DNA of 64,000 nt from Streptomyces fungicidicus (GCF_003665435.1 NZ_CP023408.1:372001-436000); one strand, 5' to 3'. Positions 8,900 to 18,573 are shown, counted from the stretch's first letter. Notes: generated from the sequence alone by a model not told the origin. Made by a program: numbers and translations.

Positions 8900-8945
8900 G
8901 ACGAGGGGCGCCCCCGGACCGGCGTGTCCGGGGGCGCCCCTCGTC
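8900..8945. terminator. Perfect 20-bp hairpin terminator
   Basis: Arms 8900-8919 and 8926-8945 are perfect reverse complements around the 6-base loop CGGCGT. It lies between two convergent genes (stops at 8886 and 8965), so it probably ends transcription from both sides. There is no U-tract, which is normal for Streptomyces. Confidence 0.9.
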
Positions 8946-8964
8946 CGCGTGCGCGAGGGCGACG

Positions 8965-10935
8965 TTACGGCGAGGCCACCGTCACGTCCGCCGCCCGCAC
9001 GAAGCCGACCCGGTGGCCGAACTGGATCTCGTAGTAGAGGTCCTCGCCCCGCACCACCTGGTGGGACGCCTCGTCGAAGGTCACCGCGTAGTAGTACTCG
9101 CCGGGCACCTTGCCCCCGGTCACGTACTTCTGGCCCTTGAGGACCGTGTACGGCAGCGGCGACACCGACTGGGCCGGCACGCCCTCCGGGTAGGCCGCCT
9201 TCTCCGGGTACGCGCGTCCGTACACCGGCACGGAGTCGAGGCCCTCCCGCGGGGTCACCACCGTGCCCTTGGAGGGCACCGCGGCGGGATGCTTCTTCGG
9301 GTTCTCGAACCAGGCCTTCTGGCCGAGGTACCAGATGGCGGTCCAGTCGCCCCAGCGGTCGGCGACCGCGTACTGCTGGCCCGTGGAGACCCGCGAGGAC
9401 AGGTCGTTCACCCCCGTGGTGGGGGCGGAACCGAGCCCGATGTCCCTGATCAGCGGGGAGTCCTCACTGTGGTCGGAGTACAGGCGCACCGCGCTCGACC
9501 CGTGCGTGGCGCACGGCTCGCCAGCCTTCTCGCAGCCCGTGAAGACGGGCCGGTTGGCGGAGTAGTCGGGCCTGATCGTGACCACCCCGGCGTTCTTGCC
9601 GGCCGTCGCCTTCAGCGGGCTGCCCAGCAGCTCGAAGTAGTGCCGCCAGTCCCAGTACGGACCCGGGTCGGTGTGCATGCCCGGGATGGTCGCCGTGGTC
9701 GTCCCCGGGACCGTGTCGTGGCCGAGGATGTGCTGCCGGTCCAGCGGGATGTCGTACTTCTTGGAGAGGTACTTCACCAGCCGGGCCGAGGAACGGTACA
9801 TCGCCTCCGTGTACCAGGTGTCCGGATCCGTGAGGAAGCCCTCGTGCTCCAGGCCGATCGAGCCCCCGTTGATGTACCAGTTGCCCGCGTGCCAGGCGAC
9901 GTCCTTCGCCTTCACGTGCTGGGCGATGTGCCCGTCGGTGGAGCGCAGGCTGTACTGCCAGGACACATAGGTGGGGTCCTGCACCATGTCGAGCACGCCC
10001 TCCCAGGCGCCCTCCGTGTCGTGGACGACGATGTACCGGATCGGCTGGGAGGCGGGCCGGTCGCCCAGGTCGTGGTTGCCGTAGTCGCCGTCGCCGAACT
10101 CCTCGTACGGTGCCGGGATCCACTCGCACGACACCGTCTTCGGGCACTCGGTGCCGGCCGCGGAGGAGACCCGCAGTCCGGCGCGCCGCAGCGCCGAGGT
10201 GCCGGACGCCGGCGCGAGGCCCGGCCGGGCGGCCAGGGCGACCTGCTGACCGGCGTCGGTGACGCGTTCCTCGCCGGCCCGGATCACCTCGTACACCTCG
10301 TCGGCGTACGCCTGTGCCGACGACGTGTCGTCGGCGCCGGAGAAGAGGGCGACCGCCGCGTACCAGTCCGCGGGGTCGTCGCTCCGCGGCGCGCCCAGCC
10401 GGCGCTGCGCGTCGGCCAGCAGCGCGGCGCCGCCCGCCACGTTCGCGGCCGGGTCCTCGCGCAGGCTCGCGGGGCTGAGGCCGGTCAGCCGGGCCGCCTT
10501 CGGCAGTGTGGTGAGCCGGTCGGGCAGGTCCCCGGAGCGCGGCGCCGCCGCCTCGGGGCGCGCGAGCGGGCGCGAGTCGTCGCCGCGCGGGTCCTCCGCT
10601 CCGCCGGAGTGGTGCTCGGACGCGGCGAGCGCGGTGCGGGCGTCCGTGAGGTGCATCGGCCCGTAGCCGCCGGTCACGCTCGGGGCGCCGCCGTGGGCGT
10701 CCCAGCGGGACTGCAGATAGGAGACGCCGAGCAGCACGCTCTGCGGGACGTCGTACTCGGCGGCCGCGGTGGCGAACGCGTGCTGGAGGCCGGCGGTGCC
10801 CGGCGGGGGCGCGGAGGGGGCCGCGCCGAGGAGGGGCAGGGTGAGGGCGGCGGCTGCCAGGGTGCACAGGGCGGTCCGGGTGACACGCCGGGCCGGACGG
10901 GCCGTGCGGCTGGGATCGGTGGCGGGGTCTCGCAA
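8965..10935 (-). CDS. Secreted N-acetylmuramoyl-L-alanine amidase
   Basis: A 656-residue exported hydrolase that should cleave the amide between MurNAc and the stem peptide of peptidoglycan. A signal peptide covers about residues 1-45 (RRVTRTALCTLAAAALTLPLLG). The next region (about 50-210) has a transglycosylase-like helical look with YLQSRWDAHGG. The amidase_2/PGRP domain covers about 285-440, with zinc ligands suggested by YIVVHDTEG, DVAWHAGNW and HTDPGPYWDW. The C-terminal 200 residues are a beta-rich SH3-like/wall-binding region. The start is TTG 10935, with AGGAGG five bases upstream. It stands alone in its transcription unit. Confidence 0.88.
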   Translation of the reverse strand: MRDPATDPSRTARPARRVTRTALCTLAAAALTLPLLGAAPSAPPPGTAGLQHAFATAAAEYDVPQSVLLGVSYLQSRWDAHGGAPSVTGGYGPMHLTDARTALAASEHHSGGAEDPRGDDSRPLARPEAAAPRSGDLPDRLTTLPKAARLTGLSPASLREDPAANVAGGAALLADAQRRLGAPRSDDPADWYAAVALFSGADDTSSAQAYADEVYEVIRAGEERVTDAGQQVALAARPGLAPASGTSALRRAGLRVSSAAGTECPKTVSCEWIPAPYEEFGDGDYGNHDLGDRPASQPIRYIVVHDTEGAWEGVLDMVQDPTYVSWQYSLRSTDGHIAQHVKAKDVAWHAGNWYINGGSIGLEHEGFLTDPDTWYTEAMYRSSARLVKYLSKKYDIPLDRQHILGHDTVPGTTTATIPGMHTDPGPYWDWRHYFELLGSPLKATAGKNAGVVTIRPDYSANRPVFTGCEKAGEPCATHGSSAVRLYSDHSEDSPLIRDIGLGSAPTTGVNDLSSRVSTGQQYAVADRWGDWTAIWYLGQKAWFENPKKHPAAVPSKGTVVTPREGLDSVPVYGRAYPEKAAYPEGVPAQSVSPLPYTVLKGQKYVTGGKVPGEYYYAVTFDEASHQVVRGEDLYYEIQFGHRVGFVRAADVTVASP

Positions 10936-11159
10936 TGCAGCCTCCTGGGACGGATGGGCACGGGGCGCCGTACGGAGCCGAGCGGTGCGTCAGTGGTACC
11001 GGTCAGCAGATAATCCGTCAATCATGCCCAGGAAGGCGTGAATTCCCTCGTCAATCGGGGTGCGTGGTTCTTTCGTGGCGGACGGCGGCCGGGCCTGCGG
11101 TGCTTCAGTGGTGCAGACCAGTGGCCGTCACCTCGGGCTCGCCGGGCCCTTGCCGCGCC

Positions 11160-11192
11160 GCGCGGGCCCGGGAGTGCCTCCCGGGCCCGCGC
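11160..11192. terminator. Hairpin terminator of the phosphotransferase gene
   Basis: Perfect 15-bp stem (11160-11174 with 11178-11192) and a TGC triloop, beginning 15 bases beyond the stop of the minus-strand phosphotransferase gene at 11208. Confidence 0.88.
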
Positions 11193-11207
11193 TCGCCGTG
11201 CGTACGG

Positions 11208-12320
11208 TCAGCGGGTGCCCACCGCCGCGCGTACCGCCCGGCGCGCCATGTGACAGTCGTCGTGGAGACGGCGCAGCAGCAGACGGTGCTCCTCGCCGGA
11301 CGACGGCGCCGGGGCGGCGTCCTGCATCGAGCGCTGGACGGCCGTCTCGTACGTACGGATCTCCCGGGTCAGCACCAGCATCAGGTTCACCAGGAAGGCG
11401 TCCCGCGAGGCCGGCCCCGCCGACTGGGCGATCTGGCTGATCTGCCGCCGGGCCGCCGGCGCGTCCCCGAGCACCGACCACAGCGTCGCCAGGTCGTAGC
11501 CCGGCAGGTACCAGCCCGCGTGCTCCCAGTCCACCAGCACCGGACCCGCCGGTGACATCAGGAAGTTGGAGAGCAGGGCGTCGCCGTGACAGAACTGGCC
11601 CATGCCCTGCCGGCCGGCGGCGAGCGCGATGCCGTGCAGCAGCTTCTGCAGGTCGCCCAGGTCCCGGTCGGTGAGCAGACCCAGCTCGTGGTAGCGGGAG
11701 ATCCGCGCCGCGTAGTCCAGCGGGGCGTCGAACGTCCCGGCCGGCGGCCGCCAGGAGTTGAGCCGGCAGATCGCGCCGAGCGCCGCCCTGATGTCCGCCC
11801 GCGGCGGCGCCTCCACCGGGTGCCGCTGCAGCGCCGCGACCCTGCCGGGCAGCCGCTCGATCACCAGCGTGCCGTTGTCCGGATCCGCCGCGATCAGCCG
11901 GGGCGCCCGCACGGGGGGGCGGTGCCGGACGAACGAGCGGTATGCCGCTATCTCGTGCCGGATCCGCTCGCTCCACGAGGGGGAGTGGTCCAGTAAGCAC
12001 TTCGCGACCGCGGTGTTGCGGCCGGTCGTGCCGACCAGGAGGACGGACCTGCCGGTGCGGCGCAGCACCTGGACCGGCGCGAACTCCGGGCAGATGCGGT
12101 GCACCGCGGCGATCGCGGTGCGCAGCTGCGCGCCCTGCGCGCCGGACAGGTCGAGCCGCCCGCTGAGCGGCTGGGCGCCCGGTCCCGCGGTGCGCCGTAC
12201 GCTGCCCGCGCCGAGCACGGGGGCCGCCGGGCGCGCGGGGGCGAGGTAGGGGCCGCTGTCCGAAGCACGGGGACGGAGCGGCCGGGGCGGGGCGGACACG
12301 GAGGACGATGCTGCGTACAT
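11208..12320 (-). CDS. Aminoglycoside/choline-kinase-like phosphotransferase
   Basis: A 370-residue protein of the APH/choline kinase fold. The nucleotide-site lysine appears in TAVAKCLLD and the catalytic loop is FCHGDALLSNF (HGDxxxxN); the metal-binding aspartate is in VLVDWEHAGWYLPGYDLATLW. These residues are intact, so kinase activity is plausible. The substrate is unknown; many Streptomyces relatives are not resistance enzymes. An N-terminal 60-residue disordered, proline-rich tail precedes the fold. I chose ATG 12320, with AAGGGA about 12 bases upstream; the frame remains open upstream but lacks coding character. It is divergent from the NsdB-like gene, which may mean shared regulation. 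Confidence 0.8.
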   Translation of the reverse strand: MYAASSSVSAPPRPLRPRASDSGPYLAPARPAAPVLGAGSVRRTAGPGAQPLSGRLDLSGAQGAQLRTAIAAVHRICPEFAPVQVLRRTGRSVLLVGTTGRNTAVAKCLLDHSPSWSERIRHEIAAYRSFVRHRPPVRAPRLIAADPDNGTLVIERLPGRVAALQRHPVEAPPRADIRAALGAICRLNSWRPPAGTFDAPLDYAARISRYHELGLLTDRDLGDLQKLLHGIALAAGRQGMGQFCHGDALLSNFLMSPAGPVLVDWEHAGWYLPGYDLATLWSVLGDAPAARRQISQIAQSAGPASRDAFLVNLMLVLTREIRTYETAVQRSMQDAAPAPSSGEEHRLLLRRLHDDCHMARRAVRAAVGTR

Positions 12321-12555
12321 GGGTGATACAGATCCCTTCGTGTGCCTGCGACGGTCAGTGCACCACCCGGCCCTGCCGCCCGGCGCACCCTGGGGGAATG
12401 TCCCTGCGGCGACGGGGTCGTGGTGGCGCGTTCCTACTCGACACCCGTTGTCCCCTGGCACACCATCTGGCGCACCCTGGCGAACCCTGGCGAATAGTCG
12501 CCCGGCAACCCGCACCGGGCTACTGTCAACTCAGCCGAGAACCTGGGGGCTTGAC

Positions 12556-14049
12556 GTGAGCGGACAACCCAACACCCGGCTCTCGGACCTGTTCGGCCTG
12601 GCCGGCTGGTCCAAGGGCGAACTCGCGAGGCTGGTCAACCGGCAGGCGGCGGCCATGGGCCATCCCCAGCTGGCGACCGACACCTCCCGGGTGCGGCGGT
12701 GGATCGACATGGGAGAGATCCCGCGCGATCCCGTGCCGCGGGTGCTGGCGGCCCTGTTCACCGAGCGTCTCGGCCGTGTCGTGACCATCGAGGATCTCGG
12801 TCTGGTCCGGCACGGGCGCACGGGGAAACGGCCACGCGCCGGGAACGCGGAACATCCCGACGGAGTGCCGTGGGCGCCCGAGCGGACAGCCGAGGTCCTC
12901 ACCGAATTCACGGGAATGGACCTCATGCTCAACCGACGCGGCTTGGTGGGCGCGGGTGCCGCGCTCACCGCGGGCTCCGCACTCAGCAGCGCCATGCACG
13001 ACTGGCTGCACACCGATCCGGCCCTGACCGGCGACGCCCCCCGCCTCCACGATCCCCTGCACGTCGAGCCCGCCGGGTTCGACCGTTACGAGGCCGCCCC
13101 CATCGGGTCCCAGGAGATCGAGGAACTGGAGCGCTCCGTGGAGGTGTTCCGCGCCTGGGACGCCGCCCGGGGCGGCGGCCTCCAGCGCAAGGCGGTGGTC
13201 GGCCAGCTCAACGAGGTCGGCGGAATCCTCGCCTACCACCACCCACCTCATCTCCAGCGGCGCCTGTGGGGCGTCGCCGCCAACCTCGCCGTCCTGGCCG
13301 GCTGGATGTCGCACGACGTCGGGCTGGAACCGACCGCCCAGAAGTACTTCGTGATCGCCGCCCACGCGGCGCGGGAGGGCGGCGACCGGCCGCGCGCCGG
13401 TGAGGCGCTGTCCCGGGCGGCCCGTCAGATGGTGCACCTGGGCCGGCCCGACGAGGCGCTGGACCTGATGAAACTCGCCCAGTCCGGTTCGGGCGAGGAG
13501 GTGCTGCCGCGCACCCGCGCCATGTTCCACACCATCGAGGCCTGGGCACAGGCGTCCATGGGCAGGGGCCAGGCGATGCGCCGTACCCTCGGCCGCGCCG
13601 AGGACCTGTTCGTCTCCCAGAAGTCCGGCCTGGAACCGCCGGACTGGATGCAGACCTTCAAGGACGAGGATCTGTACGGCATGACCGCCCTCGCCTACCG
13701 CACGCTGGCCGAGTTCGAGCCCGGCGCGGCCGCGCACGCCCAGCACTACGCGGAGAAGGCCCTGTCCCTGCGCGTCGACGGGCGGGAGCGGTCGAAGATC
13801 TTCGACCATCTGTCCATGGCCTCGGCCTGCTTCATCGCGGACGACCCCGAACAGGCCGACCGCTACGCGCGCCTCGCCCTGATGGCGATGGGCTCCAACT
13901 CCTCGCGCCGCACCTGGGACCGGCTGCGCGAGATGTACCGGCTGACCGCCGAGTACGCCTCGTACCCGAGGATCCAGGAGCTCAGGGAGGAGATCCGGCT
14001 GGCGCTGCCCAAACCCCGGGGCAAGGGCGGCGCGGCCGCCCGGGCGTGA
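12556..14049 (+). CDS. nsdB: NsdA/NsdB-type TPR developmental regulator
   Basis: A 497-residue protein of the NsdA/NsdB family, negative regulators of sporulation and antibiotic production in S. coelicolor. The N terminus (residues 1-80) resembles a helix-turn-helix: FGLAGWSKGELARLVNRQA, then SRVRRWIDMGEIPRDPVPRVLAALF. A short hydrophobic segment GAGAALTAGSALSSAM follows near residue 140. From about 200 to the end there are TPR-like helical repeats (AREGGDRPRAGEALSRAAR, ALAYRTLAEFEPGAAAHAQHYAEKAL). The start GTG 12556 has GGGGG 6 bases upstream. I prefer nsdB over nsdA because chpB, chiF, sigL and ssgC nearby match the S. coelicolor SCO72xx neighbourhood as I remember it; sequence comparison would settle it. 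Confidence 0.8.
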   Translation: MSGQPNTRLSDLFGLAGWSKGELARLVNRQAAAMGHPQLATDTSRVRRWIDMGEIPRDPVPRVLAALFTERLGRVVTIEDLGLVRHGRTGKRPRAGNAEHPDGVPWAPERTAEVLTEFTGMDLMLNRRGLVGAGAALTAGSALSSAMHDWLHTDPALTGDAPRLHDPLHVEPAGFDRYEAAPIGSQEIEELERSVEVFRAWDAARGGGLQRKAVVGQLNEVGGILAYHHPPHLQRRLWGVAANLAVLAGWMSHDVGLEPTAQKYFVIAAHAAREGGDRPRAGEALSRAARQMVHLGRPDEALDLMKLAQSGSGEEVLPRTRAMFHTIEAWAQASMGRGQAMRRTLGRAEDLFVSQKSGLEPPDWMQTFKDEDLYGMTALAYRTLAEFEPGAAAHAQHYAEKALSLRVDGRERSKIFDHLSMASACFIADDPEQADRYARLALMAMGSNSSRRTWDRLREMYRLTAEYASYPRIQELREEIRLALPKPRGKGGAAARA

Positions 14050-14076
14050 GGACGGCGGGCCCTTCCGGGGCCGCTG

Positions 14077-15501
14077 CTACCGGGCGACCCGGGCGACGAG
14101 CACACAGGCGTCGTCGTCGCGCTCCCCCTCGCCGAACTCGCCCACGACCATCCGGACGCAGTCCTGGGCGGTGCGGGCGCCGGCGAACCGCGGGGCCAGT
14201 TGCAGGAGACGGTGGACGGCCGTGCTCCCGGCGTGCCCGGGCACCAGCCCGTCCGTGTGCAGGAGGAGCAGGTCACCGGCATCGAGGGTCTCCTCGGCCT
14301 GGCCGTAGGAGGCGCCCGAGGTGGCGCCGAGCAGCATGCCGTCCGGCGCGTCCAGCGCCCGCCCCGTCCCGCCGCGGAACAGCAGCGGGGCGGGGTGTCC
14401 GGCCTGCGCCCACAGCAGGGAGCGGGTCTCCGGCCGGTAGCGCAGACAGACGGCACTGCCCAGGACCGGCTGCGCGGTGCTGTCCAGCAACCGGTCGAGG
14501 CAGGCCAGCAGCGGCCCCGGCGCGGTCCCGGTCATCGCCATGCCGCGCACGGCGCCGAGCAGCATCGCCATGCCGGAGGCCGCGCCGACGCCGTGGCCGG
14601 TCAGGTCGCCGACGCTGAGCAGCGTCGTGCCGTCGGGCAGTTCCAGCGCGTCGTACCAGTCGCCGCCGATCCGGGTGCGCGCCGACGGCGGCAGACGCGC
14701 GGCGGCGAGGTCCAGGGCCCGCGGGCCGGCGTGCGGGAGCCGCAGGGAGCCGCGCCACGCGGGCAGCACGGCCTCCTGCAGCTCGACCGCGAGCCGGTGC
14801 TCGGTCCGCGCGGCGGCGTGCCGCTGGTGGTGCAGCGAGTCACGGGTCTCGCTCACCTCCCGCCGGCAGCGGCGCAGTTCGCTGACGTCGCGCAGCACCG
14901 CCCACATCGAGGCGGTGCTGCCGTCGGCGCCGAGCACCGGTTCGCCCATCATGTGCACCGTCCGTACGCCGTCGTCCGGGCGCACGACGCGGAACTCGCC
15001 GTCGATGGGCCGGGCGTCGACCAGACAGCCCGTCACCATCGCGGTCAGTGCGGCCCGGTCCTCGTCGAGCACCAGCGAGGGCAGTTCGTCCAGGGTGAGC
15101 GGAGCCGCCGCCGGGTCGCGGCCCAGGATGCGGTACAGCTCGCCGGACCAGCTCACCTCGTCCGTGAGCAGGTCCCACTCCGCGCTGCCTACCCGGCTGA
15201 GCAGGGAGTCGTGGCGCGGCGCGGGCGGCGCGGCGCAGAGCGGATCGGACGGACCGGCGGCGGCCGGCGGGTCGTCCCGCAGCTGCGTCAAGTGCCGTCC
15301 CAAGTCGTCCAGTTGGTGCAGCGCCAGGTCGTACAGGGCGCGCCGCCAGCGGTCCTGCGGATCCGCCGCGTCGCCCGGTGTGCCACGGCGTACGGCGTCC
15401 ACCTCGCCCTGGAGCCGCCGGGTCTGCGAGATGAGCGCGTCGACCGGGCCGCGTGCCGGCGGCTGGGCGGCTGGGCGGTCCGCGGAGAGGTGGGACGGCA
15501 T
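14077..15501 (-). CDS. PAS-domain PP2C (SpoIIE-type) phosphatase
   Basis: A 474-residue regulatory phosphatase. Residues 20-85 are helical. A PAS fold covers about 95-215 (EVSWSGELYRILGRDP, then GEFRVVRPDDGVRTVHMMGEP, a PAC-like strand pair). The SpoIIE/PP2C domain occupies 235-474, with the metal-binding aspartates in IGGDWYDALELPDG and VGDLTGHGVGAASGMAMLLGA, and a GERDDDACVLVARV end. Such proteins dephosphorylate anti-anti-sigma factors, releasing sigma factors. No anti-anti-sigma gene is adjacent; the SigL/anti-sigma kinase pair in this window is a possible but unproven target. It is convergent with the NsdB-like gene, 27 bases between stops. Confidence 0.88.
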   Translation of the reverse strand: MPSHLSADRPAAQPPARGPVDALISQTRRLQGEVDAVRRGTPGDAADPQDRWRRALYDLALHQLDDLGRHLTQLRDDPPAAAGPSDPLCAAPPAPRHDSLLSRVGSAEWDLLTDEVSWSGELYRILGRDPAAAPLTLDELPSLVLDEDRAALTAMVTGCLVDARPIDGEFRVVRPDDGVRTVHMMGEPVLGADGSTASMWAVLRDVSELRRCRREVSETRDSLHHQRHAAARTEHRLAVELQEAVLPAWRGSLRLPHAGPRALDLAAARLPPSARTRIGGDWYDALELPDGTTLLSVGDLTGHGVGAASGMAMLLGAVRGMAMTGTAPGPLLACLDRLLDSTAQPVLGSAVCLRYRPETRSLLWAQAGHPAPLLFRGGTGRALDAPDGMLLGATSGASYGQAEETLDAGDLLLLHTDGLVPGHAGSTAVHRLLQLAPRFAGARTAQDCVRMVVGEFGEGERDDDACVLVARVAR

Positions 15502-15796
15502 GACGCACTCCGATGCGGGAACGGTTCGGCCTTCAGGCGGAGGGAGGGGCCGCTACGACTGTCGCACAGCCCATGAGGGCCCGTAAGGGATTCGGCAACA
15601 CACGATAAGGCGGTGCCCATGGCATATGCCACCGTCTTCGCGGGGTTACCCCCGGGAATACGTCAGAGGCGGTCTCGGCGTCTCAACTCCCATGGTACGC
15701 AAGTGACATGGCGAACCCCCGGCCACCCGGCACCGCTCACTCGCACGTTCGACGCACAGGTGTTTGCCCGCGGGTGACCGGGTGGTCGCCCCGTCC

Positions 15797-16891
15797 TCAG
15801 TAGCGCAGCACCGCCGCCATCCCGTCCGCGTCCCCGAGCGCGCCGTCCGGGACGAAGCGGACCTCCGCGCCGGTCTGCAGGCACTGCTCGACGATCTCGT
15901 CCACGATGTCCTCGCGGGCGTCCAGGTCGCCGTCCTCGGCGACGATCAGGTGTTCGCCGTTGTCGCGGACCGTGATCCGGTAGTTCTCCTCCACGGCCAG
16001 CAGCCGGACCCGGCCCTCCCGCGCGTTCTGCCACAGCTCGTCGACGCCGGCCGCGAACTCCTTGCGTCCCCTGGCCGACTCGAGGGCCCTGGCCACGTCC
16101 TCGGTGTCCTTGCGCGCCTCCGCCTCGAGCACCGGCCGTACGGCCTGCCACACCGCGTCGGGCGTGCCGTGCGCCAGCCCGCCGTGCGGGACCTGCACGG
16201 CGTCCTTCGCCACGTTCCCGGCGTCGCACATCAGGGACAGCGCGGCGGGATCGCCGGTGACGTAGAGCGGCCGGGGATGGTCGCGCAGCAGCTTCGTCAT
16301 GGCGGTGTCGGCCTCGCGCAGGAACCTGCGGGTGTCCTCGTCCCGGAAGTTGCTCGGCTGGTCGCCGACCTGCTCCTGCCGTTCCGGGTCGAAGTTCGGC
16401 TGCGGCCGGTCCAGCGGGAAACCGCCGGCGCGTTCCTCCACGACCCGGTCCACGCCGCCGCTCCACAGGGCGACCCGGTCGGCGGAGACGGACAGCACCC
16501 AGAACGGCCGTTCCGCCGTGTGCGCGGAGACGAGGTTGCGGGTCAGGAAGGTGTCGGAGAGGACGACCCGCTCGGGCACGCTGCGGGCCAGCGACCACAC
16601 CTGGTGCTCGCCGGGGGCCGCGAAGATGACCAGGCCGTCCTCGGAGTGCGACAGATCGACCTCCGCCAGGGCCCGGTCGAGCTCCCGGGTCACGTCGGCG
16701 CGCCGCTCCCGGGTCACCGCGGGATCGGTCTCCAGCCTCTTCTTGGCCTCGGCCACCGCGTTGCGCAGCCGGACCGCGTCCTGGGAGTTGAGGGGCTCGC
16801 GCCGGTGTGTCGGCGTCAGCACGGACACCGCGGGGTAGGGGCGCGGGCGACGAAGCCCGGCAAGTGTCGAGGGACTCAGATCGTGCTCCAT
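15797..16891 (-). CDS. baeRF3 domain protein (release-factor-like)
   Basis: A 364-residue protein of the bacterial archaeo-eukaryotic release factor family, group 3. Recognition rests on the N-terminal PAVSVLTPTHRREPLNSQD block, the VLSDTFLTRNLV segment, the RALWSGG-like strand VALWSGGVDRVVEE, and the C-terminal acidic tail ending GDADGMAAVLRY. Relatives are predicted to act on stalled ribosomes or hibernation, by analogy with eRF1/Pelota. I start at ATG 16891; the open frame upstream overlaps the peptidase gene and is a shadow. The leader is weak. It follows the peptidase gene at 80 bases and may be co-transcribed. Confidence 0.8.
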   Translation of the reverse strand: MEHDLSPSTLAGLRRPRPYPAVSVLTPTHRREPLNSQDAVRLRNAVAEAKKRLETDPAVTRERRADVTRELDRALAEVDLSHSEDGLVIFAAPGEHQVWSLARSVPERVVLSDTFLTRNLVSAHTAERPFWVLSVSADRVALWSGGVDRVVEERAGGFPLDRPQPNFDPERQEQVGDQPSNFRDEDTRRFLREADTAMTKLLRDHPRPLYVTGDPAALSLMCDAGNVAKDAVQVPHGGLAHGTPDAVWQAVRPVLEAEARKDTEDVARALESARGRKEFAAGVDELWQNAREGRVRLLAVEENYRITVRDNGEHLIVAEDGDLDAREDIVDEIVEQCLQTGAEVRFVPDGALGDADGMAAVLRY

Positions 16892-16971
16892 AACAGCACG
16901 ATAGGGCGGATTTCCCCCCGGGGCATTCGGTGCGGACTCACCCGTGCGTGTCCCCGGCCCCGGGCGGGCGC

Positions 16972-18573
16972 TCAGGCGTCGCCGCCGTCCTCGGACCCGC
17001 AGGAACTGCCGCTCGGCGGCAGGGAACCGTACAGCAGGAAGTCGTCGACCTTGCGGTGGACGCAGGGCGAGGCCCCGTAGCCGGTGTGGCCCTCGCTCCG
17101 GTTGTCCAGCACCACGGCCGAGGGACCGAGCCGCTCCGCCGTCTCCACCGTCCACCGGTACGGCGTGGCCGGGTCGCCCCGGGTGCCGACCAGCAGCATC
17201 TTCGCCGTGTCGAGGTCCTTGACCCGCTTCCGGATGTAGTCGGTCCCCCTGGGGCGGCCGTAGCAGAGCACCACCTGGGCGAGCCGGTACCGGCCGAACA
17301 CGGGGGAGGCCTCCTCGTAGGCGGTGCGCAGCCGGGCCAGGTCCCGGGTCAGGGGCCCGGCGGCGGGCCGGTCCGGATCGTCCGCGCAGTTCACCGCCAT
17401 CAGCGCCGCCGGCAGGTTGTCCGGGGGCACGTCCTCCGGGTCGACCAGGGGGCCGTCGGCGCGCCCCGGCGCGGGCGGCGTCATCCCCCCGGACGCGAGG
17501 GCCTCCACGCCGCGTGTGTCACCGTCCTCCATCAGCTGGGCGAGCGCCCGTTGCAGCAGCGGCCACAACTCCTCGGAGTAGAGGCCCGTCCCGATGGCAC
17601 CGGCCAGGTCCTGGCCGGTGAACTCGTAGCCGAAGTCGGTCGGCACCGGGTTCTCGTCGAGCGAGTCGACCAGCTCCACGACCTGCTTGCGGGCCGCCCG
17701 CGGGTCCCGTCCGAACGGGCAGCCGAGTTCCCCGGTGCACCAGGTGAGGAAGTTCTCCAGCGCGGTCTGCTGTCCCCGGGCACTGGCCAGTCCCTGCTCG
17801 GCCAGCGGCTCGGTCAGCGTGTCCACGCCGTCCAGCGCCATGCGGCCCACCCTGTCCGGGAACCGGGCCGCGTACACCGCGCCGAGCCGCGTCCCGTAGG
17901 AGAATCCGAGGTAGTTGAGCTTCTTGTCGCCGAGCACCTGGCGCATCACGTCCAGATCGTGCGCGACGTTCACGGTGCCGATGTGCTCGAGGACGGGACC
18001 CGAGTGCGCGGCGCACTCGGCCGCCACCTCGCGCAGCTGGGCGAGCGTCCTGCGCGGATCGCTCGTCTCCTCGCCGTCGGTGGCCTCCAGCGCCTGGGTG
18101 GTGGCGTCGGTGCCGCAGCTGACGGGGGAGGAGCGGCCGACGCCCCGCGGGTCGAAGGAGACCACGTCGTACTCCTTGGTCAGGCCCAGGAAGTCCTTGC
18201 GGCCCTGGGCCAGTCCCAGCACCCCCGACCCGCCCGGGCCGCCGAAGTTCAGCACCACCGAGCCCCGCGGGTCGCCGGAGGACCGGTAGCGGGCGAGGGC
18301 CAGGTCGAGAGTGCCCCCCTCGGGCTTCGCGTAGTCGAGCGGCACGGTGATCTTCCCGCACTGCATGTCCGCCGGCAGTTCCGCGCTGTCACAGGCGGCC
18401 CACCTGATCTTCTGGCCGTAGAACCGGTCCAGGGCGGGATCCGCGCGGCCGGTGGCCGTCAGTCCCGTGCCGAGCACCGCCAGCCCGACCGCCCCGGCGG
18501 TCGCGCAGCGCCGGACCGAGTGCCGCACCGCGCGGTGCCGGACAGGGGGTCGATCGGACAGCTTGGCCAGCAT
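16972..18573 (-). CDS. Secreted alpha/beta-hydrolase peptidase (SlpD/tripeptidyl-aminopeptidase family)
   Basis: A 533-residue exported peptidase (MEROPS S33-like). An N-terminal signal segment with a positive region and GAVGLAVLGTGLTATGRA lies at about residues 27-44. The catalytic serine is in LGFSYGTRLGAVYAARF (GxSxG), with the oxyanion motif NFGGPGGSG before it and DPRGVGRSSPVSC typical of the family. The C-terminal TAP-like domain has VLLVGTRGDPATPYRWT, carrying the Asp, and NRSEGHTGYG carrying the His. Streptomyces SlpD/SlpE and Tap proteins release tripeptides from mature extracellular proteins. It is divergent from the chaplin gene across a 313-bp spacer. Confidence 0.88.
   Translation of the reverse strand: MLAKLSDRPPVRHRAVRHSVRRCATAGAVGLAVLGTGLTATGRADPALDRFYGQKIRWAACDSAELPADMQCGKITVPLDYAKPEGGTLDLALARYRSSGDPRGSVVLNFGGPGGSGVLGLAQGRKDFLGLTKEYDVVSFDPRGVGRSSPVSCGTDATTQALEATDGEETSDPRRTLAQLREVAAECAAHSGPVLEHIGTVNVAHDLDVMRQVLGDKKLNYLGFSYGTRLGAVYAARFPDRVGRMALDGVDTLTEPLAEQGLASARGQQTALENFLTWCTGELGCPFGRDPRAARKQVVELVDSLDENPVPTDFGYEFTGQDLAGAIGTGLYSEELWPLLQRALAQLMEDGDTRGVEALASGGMTPPAPGRADGPLVDPEDVPPDNLPAALMAVNCADDPDRPAAGPLTRDLARLRTAYEEASPVFGRYRLAQVVLCYGRPRGTDYIRKRVKDLDTAKMLLVGTRGDPATPYRWTVETAERLGPSAVVLDNRSEGHTGYGASPCVHRKVDDFLLYGSLPPSGSSCGSEDGGDA

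Noticed and set aside
15640..15680. GCCT-N15-GGGTAA upstream of the PP2C gene as another SigB-type promoter
   Set aside because: The -10 ends in A rather than C or T and lies about 145 bases from the start; not strong enough to list.
16892..17155. N-terminal extension of the baeRF3 frame
   Set aside because: It runs into the antisense of the peptidase gene with no coding character or leader; ATG 16891 fits family length.
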